Positions 15,305 to 18,479 of a stretch of 18,479 bases of DNA are shown here, piece after piece (the stretch's first letter is position 1; every line of letters begins with the position of its first letter). The stretch covers positions 1-18,479 of the forward strand of contig DAISGC010000079.1 in the NCBI GenBank assembly GCA_036823255.1, read 5' to 3'. Source of the DNA: UBA4658 sp002405485. Its GTDB lineage: Bacteria > Planctomycetota > Phycisphaerae > Phycisphaerales > UBA1924. A program made the position numbers and the translations under genes. The notes beneath the pieces were generated by a model. The model saw only the letters and a list, made by a program, of their open reading frames with translations. It did no database searches and was not told the origin of the DNA.

Positions 15305-17125
15305 ATGACCGACTCGCCGAATACATCCGTACTGCTCAAAGCGTTGATCGACGCGAAGGGCGTTCGCGTGTTTTTTCAGCCGATCGTGGACCTGAACGAC
15401 GGGCTGGTCGTGGCGTACGAAGCACTCTGCCGTCCGGCTCCGGACATGGGGTTCAAGGACGCCAACGAGCTGTTTGAGACAGCGGGCCATACCGGGCTGT
15501 CGTGGGAACTGGAAACTCTGGCCAGATCCAGCGCGATCGAGGCGGCGGAGAACTGGCCCAGAGACGTGCGGCTGTTCCTGAACACGTCTCCGGAGGTGTT
15601 CAGCGACGAGCGGTTTTCGGGCGTGCTCGAGTCGCTTGGATCGAAGTGCGGGATATCGCCGCAGCGGATCGTGCTGGAGATCACGGAGCGGGCCGAGTCG
15701 CCGCAGAACGAGCGGCTGATGCGGCACGTCCAGCTTGCCAAGGAACTTGGCTTCAATGTCGCGGTCGATGATGCGGGAGCGGGCACGAGCGGGCTCAACC
15801 GGATGATGCAGCTTCGTCCGCAATGGGTGAAGCTGGACAGGTCACTGGTTGCGGGGATCGACAAGGATCCGTTCAAGCAGAACCTGGTGCGGTTCTTTGT
15901 TCACTTCGCGCGCATGAGCGGGGTGAGCGTGGTTGCCGAGGGCATCGAGCACGGCGAGGAACTGGCGTCGCTCATCGGTCTGGGTGTGCGCTTTGGACAG
16001 GGGTACTACCTTGCGATGCCGGGCGATCGGGCCACGGCGTTGGATCCGATGGTGAACGCGGACATTCGGGAGCGCTGGGCCAGCGTGGAGGCGGCGGTGC
16101 CGCCGGAGCCGAGGGAGCTACCGATGATCCGGCTCTCGCGGCCGGTGATGAGCGTGGACGGGACGCGGCACCAGATCGCGGAGCTTGCAGCGACGCTCGC
16201 CAACCACCCGGAACATACGGGGATCGTCGTGACAGAGGGCCGGCGGCTTGTGGGATGGGCGGATCGGGAGTCGGTGATCAACGCGAGCTTCGGCGAGCAT
16301 GCGTTGTCTCCGATCATGACGGTCACTCGTCCGGCGGTGTGCGCGCTGACACCGGACTCGACGGTGCAGGACGCGCTCCAGCTTGTCTGCACGCGTGAGG
16401 ATCACGACCTGAGCCAACCCCTGATCATCGCCTCCGGCGCGGAGATCGTCGGGGTGGTGCCGATGCGGGATCTGCTCCGGGCGGCGGCGACGGAGTCACG
16501 ACCAAGTTCCGGGGTTCGCGCCGCGATCACCGGGCTGCCGGCGCGGGTGCGAGCGGATCAGCACCTGGAGGAGATGATCGCCCGGGGCAAGGACGCCGCG
16601 CTGCGCCTGAGCCCGAAGTACCACGCCGACTGCGCGTTCGTCGACATTCGCCGGTTCTCGGATTACAACAGCGTCTTCGGGTACGAGATGGGGGATCGGC
16701 TGATTCGTGCTCTGGGCGAGGAGCTCTCGATCAACGTTCTTCGCGGTTCGACGGACGTGTTCCTTGCGCACCTTGGGGATGACCGGTTCATCGTGACCGC
16801 CCGCGGCGGCGTGCTGGAGCCTCGGCTGCACGCGCTCATCCAGGCATTTGATCGGCTTGCTCCATCGCTGACCGACGCCGAGGTCATCGACTGCATCTCT
16901 CGTCCGCTGGACGCCGTGGGTTCGTCGGGTCTGAAGATGGGCATTCGGGTCCTGCTGATGCCGGGGATCTTCGATCTCGCCGAGCACGCACGGGACATCT
17001 ATCGCTGCGAGCAGCAGCTCCGGCAGAAGTCCCGCAATCAGGAGAAGCTGATGGCGGCGGGTCAGAGCGTGTTCATCAGCGACCGCCGTCGCGGCGGTTC
17101 GTGGGCCGACAGACTCTCGGCATGA
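15305..17125 (+). CDS. EAL-CBS-GGDEF signalling protein, c-di-GMP phosphodiesterase with degenerate GGDEF
   Basis: A 606-residue cytoplasmic protein. The EAL domain (about 10-245) keeps the metal and catalytic residues expected of an active c-di-GMP phosphodiesterase: Glu39 of EAL, Asn93, Glu125 (LEITE), Asp155-Asp156, Lys176, Glu212 and Gln232 (GQGY). A pair of CBS repeats (about 275-395), which usually bind adenine nucleotides, follows. The GGDEF-like domain (about 405-560) has GDDRF at 491-495 in place of GGDEF and no RxxD inhibitory site at the usual position, so it is probably not a cyclase and may sense GTP. The start is uncertain: GTG 15185 and ATG 15269 are in frame upstream. ATG 15305 was chosen because it directly precedes the domain. 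No sensor or membrane segment is seen. Confidence 0.88.
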   Translation: MTDSPNTSVLLKALIDAKGVRVFFQPIVDLNDGLVVAYEALCRPAPDMGFKDANELFETAGHTGLSWELETLARSSAIEAAENWPRDVRLFLNTSPEVFSDERFSGVLESLGSKCGISPQRIVLEITERAESPQNERLMRHVQLAKELGFNVAVDDAGAGTSGLNRMMQLRPQWVKLDRSLVAGIDKDPFKQNLVRFFVHFARMSGVSVVAEGIEHGEELASLIGLGVRFGQGYYLAMPGDRATALDPMVNADIRERWASVEAAVPPEPRELPMIRLSRPVMSVDGTRHQIAELAATLANHPEHTGIVVTEGRRLVGWADRESVINASFGEHALSPIMTVTRPAVCALTPDSTVQDALQLVCTREDHDLSQPLIIASGAEIVGVVPMRDLLRAAATESRPSSGVRAAITGLPARVRADQHLEEMIARGKDAALRLSPKYHADCAFVDIRRFSDYNSVFGYEMGDRLIRALGEELSINVLRGSTDVFLAHLGDDRFIVTARGGVLEPRLHALIQAFDRLAPSLTDAEVIDCISRPLDAVGSSGLKMGIRVLLMPGIFDLAEHARDIYRCEQQLRQKSRNQEKLMAAGQSVFISDRRRGGSWADRLSA

Positions 17126-17165
17126 GCCGAGGGACTGCGTTCGGGCCTGATCGAGAGCGAGCGGA

Positions 17166-17699
17166 TTGTCTGACGGCGGATTCGTCTACGATGGCCCCGT
17201 GGACACGGCAACGCCTCCAGTTCGCGGGTTTGACGGGATCGCGCGGGCGCACGGCGTCCAGGTCTTGCGGGTGCGAGCGAGCACGGGTGCTCGCGTATCG
17301 GCCGGCATCCTGGCTGGGATCGCCCTGGCGGTGCTGGTCACGGCGAGCGTGCTTCGGCCGGCGGAGGGGGGAATCGGAACGCACACCCAACTGGGACTCC
17401 CGCCCTGCGGCTGGATGGTCGCTGCGGGGTATCCGTGCCCGACATGCGGCATGACGACGTCGTTCGCGGCGGCGGCCGACGGGGCGGTCATTCGGTCCTT
17501 CCTGGCCCAGCCGTTCGGGGCCTTTCTTGCGTTTGCCACCAGCGTGTTCTTCTGGGGGGCGGTGCACGTGGCGGTCTTCGGCTCGATGCTCGGTCGAGTG
17601 CTGGAGAGCATGCTCAAGCCGCGGCCGCTGTTTGTGATGCTGGGGCTGTTCCTGCTGGCCTGGGCGTACAAGGTTCTGGCTGTTCGCGGGCTGATCTGA
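17166..17699 (+). CDS. DUF2752 membrane protein
   Basis: A 177-residue integral membrane protein with three hydrophobic segments (about 42-62, 117-137 and 155-172). The DUF2752 signature GYPCPTCGMTTSF is at 89-100, after the first segment, with a further Cys81. The family is widespread in Planctomycetota and Bacteroidota and has no known function. The CPxCG motif suggests metal or redox chemistry, but this is not shown. The start is a TTG at 17166 by position. An in-frame GTG at 17199 (166 residues) is also possible, and neither has a strong ribosome binding site. It follows the EAL gene by 40 bp in the same direction and may be co-transcribed. Confidence 0.75.
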   Translation: MSDGGFVYDGPVDTATPPVRGFDGIARAHGVQVLRVRASTGARVSAGILAGIALAVLVTASVLRPAEGGIGTHTQLGLPPCGWMVAAGYPCPTCGMTTSFAAAADGAVIRSFLAQPFGAFLAFATSVFFWGAVHVAVFGSMLGRVLESMLKPRPLFVMLGLFLLAWAYKVLAVRGLI

Positions 17700-17751
17700 C
17701 GGACCGGCGGTCGCAACCCCGGGACGCTTCGGGCCGTACTGTTTGATCACC

Positions 17752-18447
17752 ATGGTTGGAAATCCTCACCAGTCTTCACATCGGCGGCGTCGGCATCGGT
17801 CTGGTCCGGCGGCTGGGGTTGCGTTCGGACTGTTGATCATGACCATGGGTGGATGCGCAGTCGGCCAGCTCATCGGCGGAATGGCCGCAAGCGCCGAGCG
17901 TGAGGGGAGCAAGACCGTCAAGCCCAAGTACACGGGGCTGGTGGGCAAGAACTTCGGGGTGATCGTCTCCGCGGATCGCTCGGTGCAGGCTGACTTTCCG
18001 TCGCTGGTGACGATCGTGACGGCGGAGATGACTCGCCGCATCGCTGAGAATGCCGATGCGGCCGGGATGCTTCCGGCCGACGAGGTGCTGCGCTTCCAGT
18101 CGGTCAAGCCAGGATGGGTCGCACGGCCGCTCGATGACCTGGCGAAGGACCTGGAAGTGGAGCGGCTGGTGTATGTCGACATTCAGAACTTTGCGCTCAC
18201 CGAGCCGGGCAACCCGTATCTATACGCCGGGGTGGCGTCGGGCACGGTGAACGTGATCGAGGTCGACAGTCCGACCCCGAGCGTCTTCGCGTTCACCGAG
18301 GCGGTGCGGGTCGCATTTCCAGACCAGACGGGCGTGAGCGAGCAGCAAATGCCGCGAGACGTGGTCTTTCGGGAACTTGCGCGGCGGTTCATCGAGCGGT
18401 CGGCCTGGACGTTCTACGAGCACGAAGAACCGAACATCATCAAGTAA
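17752..18447 (+). CDS. Putative lipoprotein of unknown function
   Basis: A 231-residue protein with a His/Arg-rich N-terminus (SSHRRRRHRSG), a hydrophobic stretch (about 20-31) and a lipobox-like M32-G-G-C35, so it is probably an exported lipoprotein. The mature part begins with a short hydrophobic/Gly segment, then alternates beta-type runs (NFGVIVSADRSV, ERLVYVDIQNFAL, SGTVNVIEVDS) with an amphipathic helix (ITAEMTRRIAENADAAG-like region). The layout resembles small periplasmic alpha/beta lipoproteins such as the LpoB/CsgG-type folds, but I cannot assign a family. I chose ATG 17752. A TTG three codons earlier is in frame. It begins 52 bp after the DUF2752 gene, with no ribosome binding site. 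Confidence 0.75.
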   Translation: MVGNPHQSSHRRRRHRSGPAAGVAFGLLIMTMGGCAVGQLIGGMAASAEREGSKTVKPKYTGLVGKNFGVIVSADRSVQADFPSLVTIVTAEMTRRIAENADAAGMLPADEVLRFQSVKPGWVARPLDDLAKDLEVERLVYVDIQNFALTEPGNPYLYAGVASGTVNVIEVDSPTPSVFAFTEAVRVAFPDQTGVSEQQMPRDVVFRELARRFIERSAWTFYEHEEPNIIK

Positions 18448-18462
18448 ACAGTGAATTTACTT
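18442..18462 (+). other. AT-rich inverted repeat at the stop codon of the last gene
   Basis: AAGTAAA-cagtgaa-TTTACTT is a perfect 7-bp inverted repeat containing the TAA stop. It is AT-rich, unlike everything else in the window. It could contribute to termination, but its stem is weak and the window ends 17 bp later. Confidence 0.25.
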
Positions 18463-18479
18463 ACGACATTCCTGAAGAA

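Overview
This GC-rich window of about 18.5 kb is densely packed with protein-coding genes and has no rRNA, tRNA, CRISPR array or insertion sequence that I can recognise. I infer a member of the Planctomycetota, most likely Phycisphaerae-like. The reasons are the small protein ending in a CxxCGYDLxG...CPxCGH zinc ribbon, two divergent GroEL paralogues, clustered PAPS-type sulfotransferases, a DUF2752 protein, and many starts with no good Shine-Dalgarno sequence. This assignment is from pattern memory, not a database search.

Layout. Positions 1-1588 hold an acyl-CoA synthetase-like ligase on the minus strand. It is divergent from a plus-strand group at 1660-4111: a SPOR-domain lipoprotein, a YbaA-like DUF1428 protein and an exported protein of unknown function. 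acpS (4150-4545, minus) and a membrane-anchored zinc-ribbon protein (4562-5077, plus) are back to back.

Positions 5082-14452 are the core: ten minus-strand genes in one direction. In order of transcription they are groEL-1 (with a His-rich plus GGM tail), groES, three sulfotransferases joined by 4-bp start/stop overlaps, groEL-2 (no GGM tail), dnaJ, grpE and an FmdB-type zinc-ribbon gene. That count includes three sulfotransferases, two groELs, groES, dnaJ, grpE and fmdB, so nine named genes, with acpS lying further downstream beyond an opposed gene. dnaK is not in the window. Several intergenic gaps in this unit hold strong stem-loops without U-tracts, and the groES ribosome binding site lies inside a small hairpin next to the AUG.

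Positions 14683-18447 are plus-strand: a lone nuoA (complex I subunit A), an EAL-CBS-degenerate-GGDEF signalling protein, a DUF2752 membrane protein and a lipoprotein of unknown function.

Together, the GroEL/GroES and DnaJ/GrpE genes form a protein-folding cluster. The unexpected part is the cassette of three sulfotransferases placed between groES and the second groEL. If co-transcribed, sulfation of some cellular product would be linked to the proteostasis or stress response. That link is inference from gene order only.
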